NCBI RefSeq assembly: GCF_024295625.1
Contig: NZ_JANCOJ010000002.1
Coordinates: forward strand, 186,001 to 250,000
Direction: 5' to 3'
Source: Streptococcus sp. CF8_St5-11
GTDB taxonomy: Bacteria; Bacillota; Bacilli; Lactobacillales; Streptococcaceae
DNA: 64,000 nt
Positions 9,263-18,499 of this stretch are shown here, piece after piece; the stretch's first letter is position 1; each line of letters begins with the position of its first letter. A program made the position numbers and the translations under genes. Under the pieces are notes generated by a model. That model was not told the DNA's origin. It did not search any database and was given only the letters and a program-made list of their open reading frames with translations.

Positions 9263-9970
9263 ATGAACATTATTGAAGTAAAGGACCAAATTGAGGGTGG
9301 AAAAGTTGCCTTTGATATATTGAAAGAAACTTTAAAGGAAGGTGCTCAAACCTTAGGTCTTGCGACTGGAAGCAGTCCCCTTGAGTTTTATAAACAAATT
9401 CGTGAAAGTGATTTGGATCTGTCTAATCTAATCAGTGTGAACTTAGATGAATACGTAGGGTTGACGGGAGATGATCCTCAATCTTATCGGTATTTCATGG
9501 AGAAAAACCTCTTTGATGCCAAACCATTCAAAGAAAGTTATCTCCCATCAGGTGTAGAAGAATCTGCCGATCAAGAAGTGATCCGTTATAACAAAATACT
9601 CGAAGACCATCCAGTGGACCTTCAAATCTTGGGAATCGGACGCAATGGGCATATCGGTTTTAATGAGCCAGGGACATCCTTTAATAGTCAGACCCACTTA
9701 GTTCAGTTGGATGACTCTACCATTGAGGCCAATTCTCGTTTCTTTGATAAGATCGAAGACGTACCAACTCAAGCTATTTCTATGGGGATTGCCAATATCT
9801 TAGCTGCGAAATCAATTGTCTTGTTTGCTTATGGGGAATCAAAAGCCCAAGCAATCAAAGGTACAGTAGAGGGTGAAAGGACAGAAAAAGTGCCAGCTAG
9901 TGCCCTTCAAGGACATCCAAATGTGACCATTATTGCGGATAAGGAAGCCTTGAGCTTGTTAAGTCGATAA
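9263..9970 (+). CDS. nagB: Glucosamine-6-phosphate deaminase
   Basis: Converts glucosamine 6-phosphate to fructose 6-phosphate and ammonia, feeding amino sugars into glycolysis. The 235-residue protein has [12 protein letters not shown] near residue 33 (phosphate binding), NLDEYVGL near 61 (catalytic aspartate) and [15 protein letters not shown] near 126. This length is usual for the short Firmicutes form lacking the C-terminal extension of the E. coli enzyme. It stands alone between a NagR-type promoter and a terminator. Confidence 0.96.
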   Translation: MNIIEVKDQIEGGKVAFDILKETLKEGAQTLGLATGSSPLEFYKQIRESDLDLSNLISVNLDEYVGLTGDDPQSYRYFMEKNLFDAKPFKESYLPSGVEESADQEVIRYNKILEDHPVDLQILGIGRNGHIGFNEPGTSFNSQTHLVQLDDSTIEANSRFFDKIEDVPTQAISMGIANILAAKSIVLFAYGESKAQAIKGTVEGERTEKVPASALQGHPNVTIIADKEALSLLSR

Positions 9971-9978
9971 AAAACAGG

Positions 9979-10017
9979 ACCTATCGCCGATTTATTCGGG
10001 CCAGATAGGTTTTTTTC
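9979..10017 (+). terminator. Intrinsic terminator after nagB
   Basis: ACCTATC and GATAGGT form the lower stem, CCGA/TCGG the upper part, and T7 follows. Confidence 0.85.
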
Positions 10018-10029
10018 TGCTTCAAAATA

Positions 10030-10038
10030 TGGTACAAT
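10030..10038 (+). promoter_or_regulatory. Extended -10 promoter for the D,D-carboxypeptidase gene
   Basis: TGG followed by TACAAT (10033-10038). The start codon is 121 bases downstream, so the mRNA would carry a long leader. A modest hairpin (GAGGGCTA / TAGCCTC, about 10100-10127) lies in that leader. I recognise no riboswitch class. Confidence 0.45.
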
Positions 10039-10158
10039 ACAAGTAATTATCTGCTGTGATTAGCTCTTTTCATCTACTGGGAGACAAGAGGAAAGGGCAT
10101 GAGGGCTAGAAGCTTATTTTAGCCTCCAGCTGATTAGTCTGTTATAAAGGAAAAGTTT

Positions 10159-11505
10159 ATGATAAAAAAATATTTGATCCATATTTGCCTCCTTCTGAGT
10201 CTCTTATGCCAGCCAATTCTAGCGAGTGCGGATGAATTGGTGGATATGGCGCAAAAGATGTATCCAAATGACAATGTCCAAGCCATTAACCGTCCACATT
10301 CTTCGCTTATTATTGACGGAAATACGGGAAATGTTCTTTGGAAGGACAATATCGATGAAGTCAGAGATCCGGCCAGCATGAGTAAGCTCATGACGCTCTA
10401 TCTCTTGTTTGAAGATATGTCAAATGGCAAGATTAGTAAGGATACAGTGATCAAGGCGACCGCTTCAGACCAAGCGATCGGAAAGATCTATGAGATCTCC
10501 AACAATAATATTGTTGCTGGAGTAGACTACACCATTCCTGAGTTGATTACCATGACAGTGGTTCCATCCTCAAATGTATCGACCCTCATGTTGGCCAATC
10601 TTATGTCCAACAATGATCCAGATGCCTTTATCGAGCGCATGAATGCCAAGGCTAAGGAATTAGGGATGACTAATACGGTCTGGAATAACCCGAGCGGGGC
10701 GGCTATCTCCACTTTGCAAGGCTACTATCAGGTAAACAATTATCCAAATGATGCGGCCAACCAGACAACTGCGCGTGATTTAGGGATTCTGGTCTATCAT
10801 TTTATCAATCAATACCCAGATATTTTAAACTATACCAATCAAGCACAAGTCACGGTCAAAAAAGGGACTCCGTATGAGGAAACCTTTGATACCTACAATT
10901 ATTCATTGCCAGGAGCCAAGTATGCTTTGAAAGGTGTGGATGGTTTAAAAACTGGATCAAGTCCTCGTGGAGCTTTCAACTATATCGCGACCATCAAACG
11001 GGGCAATCAGCGCTTAATTGCTGTCATTATGGGCGTAGGAGATTGGGCAGACCAAGATGGAGAATATTACCGCCATCCGTTTGGCAATGCCTTGATCGAA
11101 AAAGCCTATAAAGATTTTGGCTATAAAAAATTGTTAGACGCGGGTGTCCAGCAGATTGACGGCAAGACCTATACACTCGAAAAACCCTTCTATGCAACGG
11201 TTAAAAAAGGTGCTAAAGAACCGACCCTTGCGGTAAAAGATGGCTATCTGACAGTAGATAATGATCTCTACACGTTGTCTGAAGGTATCCGAGATGATAT
11301 GAAGGTGGAAGAAGGAGCCAAGCCAGAGCTTGTCAAAGAAACAGCAAGTGGGAAAAAGACAACGGCTAAGCACAGTAAATGGCTTTTGCTGGATCACTTC
11401 CTGATCTTGATTCCAATTCTTATTCTTATCATCATTCTCTCGATTGAAAAACAGAGTCGTGAGAGACGCAAAAAAGATGCTCAAAAGCGCTATAATAAAG
11501 AATAA
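10159..11505 (+). CDS. dacA: D-alanyl-D-alanine carboxypeptidase (low-molecular-weight PBP3)
   Basis: Trims the terminal D-alanine from peptidoglycan stem peptides on the outer face of the membrane. The 448-residue protein begins with a signal peptide (about residues 1-25, cleaved near ASA). The penicillin-binding triad follows: SMSK near residue 74 (catalytic serine and lysine), SSN near 137 and KTG near 265. A C-terminal domain leads to a membrane anchor (about residues 410-430, LLLDHFLILIPILIL) and a basic tail. This matches streptococcal PBP3 (DacA), which controls cross-linking and septum placement. In some species the gene is called dacC. Confidence 0.93.
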   Translation: MIKKYLIHICLLLSLLCQPILASADELVDMAQKMYPNDNVQAINRPHSSLIIDGNTGNVLWKDNIDEVRDPASMSKLMTLYLLFEDMSNGKISKDTVIKATASDQAIGKIYEISNNNIVAGVDYTIPELITMTVVPSSNVSTLMLANLMSNNDPDAFIERMNAKAKELGMTNTVWNNPSGAAISTLQGYYQVNNYPNDAANQTTARDLGILVYHFINQYPDILNYTNQAQVTVKKGTPYEETFDTYNYSLPGAKYALKGVDGLKTGSSPRGAFNYIATIKRGNQRLIAVIMGVGDWADQDGEYYRHPFGNALIEKAYKDFGYKKLLDAGVQQIDGKTYTLEKPFYATVKKGAKEPTLAVKDGYLTVDNDLYTLSEGIRDDMKVEEGAKPELVKETASGKKTTAKHSKWLLLDHFLILIPILILIIILSIEKQSRERRKKDAQKRYNKE

Positions 11506-11508
11506 AAT

Positions 11509-11537
11509 AAAACCTAACTGATTGTCAGTTGGGTTTT
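11509..11537 (+). terminator. Intrinsic terminator after the carboxypeptidase gene
   Basis: AAAACC-T-AACTGA pairs with TCAGTT-G-GGTTTT around a 3-base loop. The T-run forms part of the stem. Confidence 0.75.
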
Positions 11538-11575
11538 GTCATTGTCCCATTCCGATATTTTTAGAAAGGATTTAT

Positions 11576-12748
11576 ATGAAAAAATTCCGAAATTCTTATG
11601 CAGCGTATATGCTACTCTATAGTTTTTATTTTATGTCCACATCTCTCTTTACGACCCTCATTTCCGTCTATTTGATGGGAAAGCACTATAGTGCAACTCA
11701 AGTGTCGACCTTGGTATCGGTTGCCTTTTTCTTATCCATGGTAGCCCAACCCTTCTTTGGGTATATCAATGAGCGATTTGGAATCGTAAAAATGACGACC
11801 CTCAGTCTGAGTGTGATCATTGGTGGTGTCTTCGGTTTTCTTTGGGCCCCCAATCTCTTTTGGCTGACCGTTTTTTATGGAATTGTTCTAGTCTGTTTGA
11901 ATGGGACAGCTCCCATGATGGAAGTATTTGCAACGCAAAGTCCATACGCTTTTGGGAAGATTCGCGTTTGGGGAACCATTGGCTACTCGGTCGGTGTTCA
12001 AATAGCCGGCTGGGTCTATCATCAGTTTAGCCCCCAAGCTGTCTATTATACGGTTTTGATCACTATTGTACTCAGCATTTTCTGTCTAAGTGCCGTTCGG
12101 ATGAAGACAAGAGAGAAAAAAGAAGAAAAGGTTAAAGAGCCAGTCTCTATTCGTCCTCTTCTTCACAATGGACCTTATCTCTTCTTTATCATTTTGATTG
12201 GCTTGGCTTCGGGGGTTGGAAATATTGGTCATACCTATATTCCTGAGTTGCTCATGGATAGTGGTCTACCAGTCCATATTGCCTCTACGGTTGTAGCTAT
12301 CTCAGTCGTAGTGGAAGCTCCCTTGATCTTTTTCTCTGATCGATTCATGGACCACTGGCCTTTACGGGTTTTGATCGCTCTTCCAATCGGGATTATTTTT
12401 GCTCAATATGTTGTCTACGCTCTTCCAAGTCCTGTCTTCTTAAAAGTGCTTTTGACTCTTTTAGCCAAGCATACAACAGGGATGGTGTTGATTATGGTCT
12501 CCTTACGGTTTATCGCCCAACAGGTGAATGGCAAAGACTTGGTTCTTGCCATGGCCATTGTTCAAGGAGCTCGTTATTTAGGAACCATTATTTTACAACC
12601 TCTCGCAGCCCTCTGTATTGAAAGAGGCGGTTACCAAGTCATGAGTTTCTTTTTAGCAGGGGTTGTAGGGATCGTCTTTTTGCTGAGCTTTGCCTTAAAA
12701 ATGCCCCAAGGGAAGGCTCACGGCCTTTTTGGTGGCAAAGTAGACTAA
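11576..12748 (+). CDS. MFS transporter (LacY/HcaT-like subgroup)
   Basis: A 390-residue polytopic membrane protein with about 12 predicted helices. I chose the ATG at 11576 because AGAAAGGA lies just upstream. The longer frame from 11522 starts inside the preceding terminator and adds a cysteine-rich, non-membrane leader. FGKIRVWGTIGYSVG near residue 122 resembles the conserved loop of the oligosaccharide:H+ symporter and phenylpropionate transporter subgroup. The substrate cannot be read from the sequence. It stands alone between two terminators. Confidence 0.85.
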   Translation: MKKFRNSYAAYMLLYSFYFMSTSLFTTLISVYLMGKHYSATQVSTLVSVAFFLSMVAQPFFGYINERFGIVKMTTLSLSVIIGGVFGFLWAPNLFWLTVFYGIVLVCLNGTAPMMEVFATQSPYAFGKIRVWGTIGYSVGVQIAGWVYHQFSPQAVYYTVLITIVLSIFCLSAVRMKTREKKEEKVKEPVSIRPLLHNGPYLFFIILIGLASGVGNIGHTYIPELLMDSGLPVHIASTVVAISVVVEAPLIFFSDRFMDHWPLRVLIALPIGIIFAQYVVYALPSPVFLKVLLTLLAKHTTGMVLIMVSLRFIAQQVNGKDLVLAMAIVQGARYLGTIILQPLAALCIERGGYQVMSFFLAGVVGIVFLLSFALKMPQGKAHGLFGGKVD

Positions 12749-12783
12749 TGAAATTGTTACAATTGTATGACTAATCATCGAGG

Positions 12784-12829
12784 AGTTGGACAGAAACATT
12801 GATTTCACAGTGTTTTGTCCAACTTTTTT
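12784..12829 (+). terminator. Intrinsic terminator after the MFS gene
   Basis: AGTTGGACA-G-AAACA pairs with TGTTT-T-GTCCAACT around a 14-base loop, followed by T6. Confidence 0.9.
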
Positions 12830-12915
12830 GCTATTATTAAGAACTAGTGATTAATTTGACAGTCAAAGTATTCGATGATAGAATGAGGTAAAATAAATAT
12901 AAAGGAGACCATTTT

Positions 12916-13497
12916 ATGAAAAAAATGATCTTATCGACAGCTGCTCTTTTGACGATTGTTTCCCTAGCTGCTTGTTCAAACAAACAAGACACAAAGAAGG
13001 AAACTTCAAACAGTCAATCAACGACTAAAGTGACGAGCAAATCTGCCAACACTTCAAAAAGTAAGGATACTTCAACAGATTCAGAAGATACGTCATCTTC
13101 TAGCCTCTTAACAGATGCTGAAATCAACAAGGCTAAAACAGTTGGAGACTTCAAAAAGTTGTTTGCAAAATTAATGGATCAATCTGTTTCTATTACTGAA
13201 GAAGCAGGGACTTCTGTGACAGGTTCTGCAAAAGAACAATACGATGCAACGATTAGTGCCTTGAAGCAAGAATTGGAAAACCAAAAAGACATCTTTAATG
13301 AAGGCTTGGAAAGCATCGGTTCAGATAGTACTGTCGTTCCTAAAGAAGACCGTGAAGCTCTGATCGAAAGCTTGAAAGATGCTCGAGAAGAGTTGGAAAG
13401 TACTCGTAAAGAGATGAAAGATATGCAGAAAGAATTGAGTAAATCTCCTGTTGCTGATGATTCTAGTGACGATTCAGACTCAGATTCTGAAGAATAA
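12916..13497 (+). CDS. Putative secreted lipoprotein, coiled-coil rich
   Basis: A 193-residue lipoprotein. The signal peptide ends in the lipobox LAAC (cysteine about residue 20), so it should be lipidated and held on the outer membrane face. A Ser/Thr/Lys-rich linker (about residues 22-65) leads to a charged helical domain (about 70-175) with heptad-like Leu spacing, then an Asp/Ser-rich acidic tail. I do not recognise a named family and no enzyme motif is visible. It has its own ribosome binding site and terminator and looks monocistronic. Confidence 0.75.
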   Translation: MKKMILSTAALLTIVSLAACSNKQDTKKETSNSQSTTKVTSKSANTSKSKDTSTDSEDTSSSSLLTDAEINKAKTVGDFKKLFAKLMDQSVSITEEAGTSVTGSAKEQYDATISALKQELENQKDIFNEGLESIGSDSTVVPKEDREALIESLKDAREELESTRKEMKDMQKELSKSPVADDSSDDSDSDSEE

Positions 13498-13504
13498 ATA
13501 GAAG

Positions 13505-13530
13505 AAAAGGTTGGAATTTCCAGCCTTTTT
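13505..13530 (+). terminator. Intrinsic terminator after the lipoprotein gene
   Basis: AAAAGG-T-TGGAA pairs with TTCCA-G-CCTTTT around a 2-base centre, followed by T-rich sequence. Confidence 0.8.
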
Positions 13531-13541
13531 CTTATTTTTTT

Positions 13542-13549
13542 TTCGAATG
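13542..13549 (+). promoter_or_regulatory. Possible divergent cin-box (ComX/SigX site) before coiA
   Basis: TTCGAATG directly after a T-run matches six of the eight bases of the streptococcal cin-box TACGAATA and lies 22 bases before the coiA start. Late competence genes are normally read from such boxes. The two mismatches keep this tentative. Confidence 0.4.
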
Positions 13550-13571
13550 ATATAGATGAGGAGGTGGGGAA

Positions 13572-14522
13572 ATGTTTATTGCCATGGATAACAATCAAAA
13601 GCGGTGGAACTGTATGGAAGAGATCCCAGCTGTGACAGAAGGTCCCTTCTATTGCTTGGCTTGTCATAGTCCAGTGCGTCTAAAAAATGGCTCGGTTCTA
13701 CGGGCTCATTTTGCTCATGTAAAATTACAGCATTGTCCCTACCATCACGAAGCTGAGAGTTTTGAACATTTGGAATTGAAAGCCAGTCTTTATGACTGGG
13801 CCTCCAAGGAAACTAGAACAGAAGTCGAAAGTTATTTAGCAGATTTTCAACAAATTGCCGATCTTTTGGTGGTAGACAAGAACTTAGCTTTAGAAGTGCA
13901 GTGCAGCCCCCTGTCTTTAGAACGCTTGAAGGAGAGAAGCGATGCGTATCGATCCCATGGTTACCAGGTCTATTGGTTACTTGGTGAAAAGTTGTGGCTC
14001 AAGGAAAGGTTAACAAAATTGCAGGCTGGCTTTCTTTATTTTAGTCAGAATCGCGGGTTCCATCTTTGGGAATTGGATCTGACAAAGAAAGAGCTACGCT
14101 TGCAATACCTCATCCATGAGGATTTACGAGGGCGATTGCATTATCAAACAGAAATTTTCCCTTTTGGTCAAAGGTCTTTACTGGAAGTTTTACGGACCCC
14201 TTATCTTTCGCAACCCATGCAGCAAATGGCAGTCGAGCTTGATCGTACATTTTTAACCTATATACAGCAGCAACTCTTTTATCGTCATCCAAAGTGGCTG
14301 AAGCTTCAGGAAGAACTCTATTTGCAGGGAAACCATCTGATGGAACTGGGGCTGGATTTCTTTTATCCTCTTTGTCGTCCGATCCTTTCACAGAACTTGC
14401 TTCAAATTGAAGAGGATGTAGAAGATTACTACCAGCAGTTTATGACCTATTATCAGTCGCAAGGGATCCAACCTGTTCAGATCCTCTATCCCCCACGTTT
14501 TTATGCTCAACAGAAAAGCTAA
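13572..14522 (+). CDS. coiA: Competence protein CoiA
   Basis: A 316-residue late competence protein needed for recombination of incoming single-stranded DNA in streptococci. The N-terminus has a zinc-finger-like CLACHSPV motif with a following HFAH (about residues 28-50). A nuclease-like core with EVQCSPLS (about residue 113) follows, which fits the PD-(D/E)XK-like competence nuclease domain of the family. The order coiA-pepF-methyltransferase-prsA is the same as in S. pneumoniae, which supports the assignment. An alternative start a few codons downstream (MDNNQ) is possible; GAGGAGGTGGGG favours the annotated ATG. Confidence 0.93.
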   Translation: MFIAMDNNQKRWNCMEEIPAVTEGPFYCLACHSPVRLKNGSVLRAHFAHVKLQHCPYHHEAESFEHLELKASLYDWASKETRTEVESYLADFQQIADLLVVDKNLALEVQCSPLSLERLKERSDAYRSHGYQVYWLLGEKLWLKERLTKLQAGFLYFSQNRGFHLWELDLTKKELRLQYLIHEDLRGRLHYQTEIFPFGQRSLLEVLRTPYLSQPMQQMAVELDRTFLTYIQQQLFYRHPKWLKLQEELYLQGNHLMELGLDFFYPLCRPILSQNLLQIEEDVEDYYQQFMTYYQSQGIQPVQILYPPRFYAQQKS

Positions 14523-14561
14523 CTTTCTAAGATAGAAATCCTCCCGAAATGTTCATTTTTA

Positions 14562-14570
14562 TGCTAAAAT
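14562..14570 (+). promoter_or_regulatory. Extended -10 promoter for pepF
   Basis: TGC followed by TAAAAT (14565-14570), 25 bases before the start codon. A TTGGAGGAT ribosome binding site lies in between. Confidence 0.5.
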
Positions 14571-14594
14571 AGTACCATTGGAGGATTAATCGAA

Positions 14595-16397
14595 ATGGTA
14601 AAACAACGTAATGAAATTGATGAAAAATACCAATGGGATTTGTCGACAATTTTTGCGACAGATCAAGCTTGGGAAGAAGAAGCAGCTAGCTTAGCTGCAG
14701 ATATTAAAGCAGCAAGCCACTATGCTGGTCATTTGTTGGATTCGGCGCAAACACTGTTGGATACAACCAATGCATATTTGGAATTGAGCCGTCGCTTAGA
14801 AAAGGTCTACGTCTATGCTCATATGAAAAATGACCAAGACACACGAGTGGCTAAATACCAAGAGTACCAATCAAAAGGGATGTCTCTTTATAGCTTGTTG
14901 GGTGAAACCTTTGCCTTCTATGAGCCTGAATTCATGGCCATTACGGATGAGCAGTACAAGGCCTTTGTGAGTGAAGTTTCAGCCTTGGAACAATATGGTC
15001 ATTATTTTGATCGTTTGCTAGAGAAAAAAGAACATGTCTTGTCTCAAAAAGAAGAGGAATTACTTGCAGGAGCTGGTGAGATCTTTGCGGCTGGTGGTGA
15101 AACCTTTGAAATCTTGGACAATGCAGATATTGTTTTCCCAACTGTACATGATGACAAGGGCGAAGAGGTTCAATTAACCCATGGAAACTATATTTCTTTG
15201 GTAGAGTCAAAAGATCGTGCCGTTCGTAAAGAAGCTTATGAAGGTCTCTACAAGGTCTATGAACAGTACCAACATACCTATGCAAAAACCTTGCAAACCA
15301 ATGTAAAAGTTCACAACTTCAATGCCAAAGTTCGCAAATTCTCATCTGCCCGTGAAGCAGCCCTTTCTGATAACTTTGTACCAGAAAGTGTTTATGATAG
15401 CTTGGTAGCAGCTGTGAACAAACACTTGCCACTCTTGCAACGTTATGTGCAATTGCGCTCAAGAATTCTAGGAATCTCAGACTTGAAGATGTACGATATG
15501 TATACGCCATTATCCGATACAGACTACAAGTTTACTTATGAAGAATCATTGGCCAAAGCAGAAGAAGTCTTGGCTGTTTTGGGTGAGGATTATCTTTCTC
15601 GTGTGAAACGTGCCTTTAGCGAACGGTGGATCGACGTGCATGTCAACCAAGGAAAACGCTCAGGTGCCTATTCAGGTGGTTCTTATGATACCAATGCCTT
15701 TATGTTGTTGAACTGGCAAGATACATTGGATAACCTCTTCACCTTGGTACATGAAACTGGTCACAGTATGCATTCTAGCTATACCCGTGAAACCCAGCCG
15801 TATGTCTATGGAGATTACTCTATTTTCCTTGCTGAAATTGCCTCTACAACCAATGAAAATATCTTGACAGAACGTGTCCTAGAAGAAGTAGAAGACGATG
15901 CAACTCGTTTTGCTATTTTGAATCACTTCTTGGATGGCTTCCGTGGAACCGTCTTCCGTCAAACTCAGTTTGCCGAATTTGAGCATGCTATCCATAAAGC
16001 AGACCAAGAAGGTACCGTTTTGACTAGTGAATTCTTGAACAACCTCTATGCAGAACTCAATGAGAAATACTACGGTCTTTCAAAAGAAGACAACCCTGAA
16101 ATCCAATATGAATGGGCTCGGATTCCTCACTTCTACTATAACTACTACGTTTTCCAATATTCAACAGGTTTTGCAGCAGCTTCAGCCTTAGCTGAAAAGA
16201 TTGTTCATGGAACACAAGAAGATCGTGATAAATATATCGACTACTTGAAGGCTGGAAATTCTGATTATCCACTCAACGTCATCCGCAAAGCAGGTGTGGA
16301 TATGGAAAAAGAAGACTACTTGGACGCTGCCTTTGCGGTCTTCGAACGTCGTTTGAATGAATTTGAAGCCCTAGTAGAAAAATTAGGACTCGCATAA
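14595..16397 (+). CDS. pepF: Oligoendopeptidase F (M3 family)
   Basis: A 600-residue cytoplasmic zinc metallopeptidase that cuts short peptides. The zinc motif HETGH lies in [11 protein letters not shown] near residue 387, with the third ligand expected in the downstream AEIASTTNE stretch (about 413). Length and the N-terminal [11 protein letters not shown] segment are typical of PepF/PepB. It starts 72 bases after coiA and is followed after one base by the methyltransferase gene, so the two form an operon. Confidence 0.95.
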   Translation: MVKQRNEIDEKYQWDLSTIFATDQAWEEEAASLAADIKAASHYAGHLLDSAQTLLDTTNAYLELSRRLEKVYVYAHMKNDQDTRVAKYQEYQSKGMSLYSLLGETFAFYEPEFMAITDEQYKAFVSEVSALEQYGHYFDRLLEKKEHVLSQKEEELLAGAGEIFAAGGETFEILDNADIVFPTVHDDKGEEVQLTHGNYISLVESKDRAVRKEAYEGLYKVYEQYQHTYAKTLQTNVKVHNFNAKVRKFSSAREAALSDNFVPESVYDSLVAAVNKHLPLLQRYVQLRSRILGISDLKMYDMYTPLSDTDYKFTYEESLAKAEEVLAVLGEDYLSRVKRAFSERWIDVHVNQGKRSGAYSGGSYDTNAFMLLNWQDTLDNLFTLVHETGHSMHSSYTRETQPYVYGDYSIFLAEIASTTNENILTERVLEEVEDDATRFAILNHFLDGFRGTVFRQTQFAEFEHAIHKADQEGTVLTSEFLNNLYAELNEKYYGLSKEDNPEIQYEWARIPHFYYNYYVFQYSTGFAAASALAEKIVHGTQEDRDKYIDYLKAGNSDYPLNVIRKAGVDMEKEDYLDAAFAVFERRLNEFEALVEKLGLA

Positions 16398-16398
16398 G

Positions 16399-17118
16399 AT
16401 GGTAGAGTCTTATAGTAAAAATGCCAACCACAATATGCGCCGGCCAGTGGTTAAAGATGAGATCGTTGACTTTATGCGCACGCGTCAAAAACCGGTAGCA
16501 GGTGCCTTGGAGGAGTTAGAAGCATTCGCCCGCAAGGAAAATATTCCGATTATTCCGCATGAAACGGTAGCTTACTTTAGACTACTCCTGCAAGCCCTAC
16601 AACCAAAGAAAATCCTGGAAATTGGGACAGCAATTGGATTTTCAGCGCTCTTAATGGCTGAAAATGCTCCCGATGCACAAATTACCACTATTGATCGGAA
16701 TGAAGAGATGATTGGCTTTGCTAAGGAAAATCTGGCTAAATACGATCAGAGAAAGCAAATCACCTTGCTTGAAGGAGATGCGGTAGATGTCTTGCAGGAT
16801 TTAACAGAGACCTATGACTTTGTCTTTATGGACTCTGCTAAGTCTAAGTACATCGTCTTTTTACCACGGATTCTCGAACTCTTAGAAGTTGGGGGAGTCG
16901 TGGTATTGGATGATATTTTCCAAGGAGGAGATGTTGCTAAGGACATCATGGAAGTGCGTCGTGGGCAACGAACCATTTACCGGGGGCTTCAGAACCTCTT
17001 TAACGCGACTCTCAACCATCCAGATTTGACCGCTAGTTTGGTGCCACTTGGAGATGGTATTTTGATGATTCGGAAAAATGCAGAGACGGTAACCTTGCCA
17101 GATCCTAGCTCTTTTTAG
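16399..17118 (+). CDS. Class I SAM-dependent O-methyltransferase
   Basis: A 239-residue member of the caffeoyl-CoA/catechol O-methyltransferase-like family (methyltransferase family 3). The SAM-binding motif I LEIGTAIGFSALLMA lies near residue 74, the acidic loop TIDRNEEM near 97, and the metal-binding FMDSAKSKY and VVLDDIF segments near 147 and 170. Bacterial relatives next to pepF and prsA are conserved in streptococci, but the substrate is not established. The ATG is one base beyond the pepF stop, so translation is coupled. Confidence 0.88.
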   Translation: MVESYSKNANHNMRRPVVKDEIVDFMRTRQKPVAGALEELEAFARKENIPIIPHETVAYFRLLLQALQPKKILEIGTAIGFSALLMAENAPDAQITTIDRNEEMIGFAKENLAKYDQRKQITLLEGDAVDVLQDLTETYDFVFMDSAKSKYIVFLPRILELLEVGGVVVLDDIFQGGDVAKDIMEVRRGQRTIYRGLQNLFNATLNHPDLTASLVPLGDGILMIRKNAETVTLPDPSSF

Positions 17119-17146
17119 GTAAATTTAAGGTATTCTCTCTAATTTG

Positions 17147-17155
17147 TGGTAAAAT
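17147..17155 (+). promoter_or_regulatory. Extended -10 promoter for prsA
   Basis: TGG followed by TAAAAT (17150-17155), 35 bases before the prsA start. The -35 region is poor. Confidence 0.45.
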
Positions 17156-17190
17156 AGAAGAAGTTTAAAAAGGAACGGAGAATAATTTTC

Positions 17191-18132
17191 ATGAAGAAAA
17201 AACTTGTAGCGGGTGCTGTGACCTTGCTATCAGTCGTAACACTAGCAGCGTGTGCCAATGGCACAAACAAAGATATCGTGACCATGAAAGGGGACACGAT
17301 TACAGTTTCTGATTTCTATAATGAAATCAAAACCAACCAAGGTGCTCAACAAGTTCTTTTCCAAATGACCATCAATAAAGTCTTTGAAAAAGAATATGGA
17401 TCAAAAGTTTCTGATAAAGAAGTCGATAAAGAATTGGCTAAACAAAAGAAACAATTAGGCAAGCAATTCGATGCATACTTGGCGCAACAAGGCTTGACGG
17501 AAGAAACAGCGAAGAAACAAATCCGTAGCAATATGTTGTTGGAATATGCAGTCAACCAAGCTGCTAAGAAAGATATCAAAGAGTCTGACTACAAGGCAGC
17601 TTTTGAATCTTACACACCAGAAGTAACAGCACAAATTATCAAGTTGGATTCAGAAGACAAAGCAAAAGAAGTGTTGGAAGCAGCTAAAGCGGAAGGTGCA
17701 GATTTTGCCCAAATCGCCAAAGACAATTCGACAGATACTGCTACAAAAGACAAAGGTGGCGAAGTCAAGTTCGATTCAGGAACAGCAGATATCCCATCTC
17801 AAGTCAAAGAAGCAGCCTTTAAGTTGGATGAGAACGGCATTTCAGATGTGATCACAGTTTCAGCAGGTCAAAACTATTCTGCTAGCTACTATATTGTCAA
17901 ATTGAATAAGAAGACAGAAAAAGGTTCTGACTGGAAGAAATACGAAAAACGTTTGAAAGAGATCATTGTTGATGGTCGTAAGCAAGATACCAACTACATC
18001 CGTAGCATTATTGCAAAAGCGATGACCAATGCCAATATCAAGGTCAAAGATGATGCTTTCAAATCAACATTTAACCAATATTTGCAAAATATCGGTGTTC
18101 AAACGAGCGATAGCAGTTCATCATCTAAATAA
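17191..18132 (+). CDS. prsA: Foldase lipoprotein PrsA (parvulin-type peptidyl-prolyl isomerase)
   Basis: A 313-residue lipoprotein that helps exported proteins fold outside the membrane. The signal peptide ends in the lipobox LAAC with the lipidated cysteine near residue 21. A SurA-like helical N-domain spans about residues 30-140. The parvulin domain spans about 145-240 (TAQIIKLDSEDKAKEVLEAA, GGEVKFDSG). The serine-rich C-terminus is disordered. It could be important here for folding the secreted nuclease, the M26 protease and the penicillin-binding proteins. Confidence 0.93.
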   Translation: MKKKLVAGAVTLLSVVTLAACANGTNKDIVTMKGDTITVSDFYNEIKTNQGAQQVLFQMTINKVFEKEYGSKVSDKEVDKELAKQKKQLGKQFDAYLAQQGLTEETAKKQIRSNMLLEYAVNQAAKKDIKESDYKAAFESYTPEVTAQIIKLDSEDKAKEVLEAAKAEGADFAQIAKDNSTDTATKDKGGEVKFDSGTADIPSQVKEAAFKLDENGISDVITVSAGQNYSASYYIVKLNKKTEKGSDWKKYEKRLKEIIVDGRKQDTNYIRSIIAKAMTNANIKVKDDAFKSTFNQYLQNIGVQTSDSSSSSK

Positions 18133-18133
18133 G

Positions 18134-18256
18134 GATAATTCCTTCTATCCAGACGCAGACACTATGAAGTATCTAGAGGTTCTTGAGAAATTTACCTATA
18201 AATGGACAGGAATCAACGGTGACTATTTCCAACAGTTTAAGATGTACCGGAACTAG
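18134..18256 (+). pseudogene. Orphan C-terminal gene fragment after prsA
   Basis: Directly after the prsA stop, a frame reads about 40 residues (FYPDADTMKYLEVLEKF, then YKWTGINGDYFQQFKMY) and ends in a normal stop. The composition looks like the folded C-terminus of a real protein, but there is no start codon or ribosome binding site of its own. I do not recognise the parent family. It may be the remaining tail of a gene removed when the neighbouring accessory cassette entered. Confidence 0.4.
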
Positions 18257-18271
18257 AGACACATAAAAAGA

Positions 18272-18302
18272 AACGAATCAGTAAATGCTGGTTCGTTTTT
18301 TT
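18272..18302 (+). terminator. Intrinsic terminator after the gene fragment
   Basis: AACGAATCAG pairs with CTGGTTCGTT around a 6-base loop, followed by a long T-run. It separates prsA from the accessory cassette. Confidence 0.88.
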
Positions 18303-18327
18303 GAAAAAAAAGAAATCATGGTATAAT
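18300..18327 (+). promoter_or_regulatory. Promoter of the methyltransferase-helicase-nuclease cassette
   Basis: TTGAAA (18301-18306) and TATAAT (18322-18327) are 15 bases apart; shifting the -35 one base left gives 16. A very AT-rich leader of about 165 bases follows before the GGAGGT site (18489-18494). The rest of the 18257-18499 gap holds only this promoter, the terminator and the AT-rich leader. No regulator gene is visible. Confidence 0.6.
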
Positions 18328-18499
18328 AATTTTAAGTTGAGATTGTTAATATTATTTTTAGCATCTCTGAAATTAAAAGCCGAGGACGTCAAAATGAACC
18401 AGAATACGCATATATATATACAGATAAAAAAATATAAAAATTATAGATGTAATCCTACTGTAAATCCCTTAGGCTTTTTGCGTCTCTTGGAGGTGTCGA

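Noticed and set aside
11522..11575. Longer N-terminus for the MFS gene
   Set aside because: It begins inside the preceding terminator and lacks a ribosome binding site. The ATG at 11576 has a good one and starts with a normal membrane-protein N-terminus.
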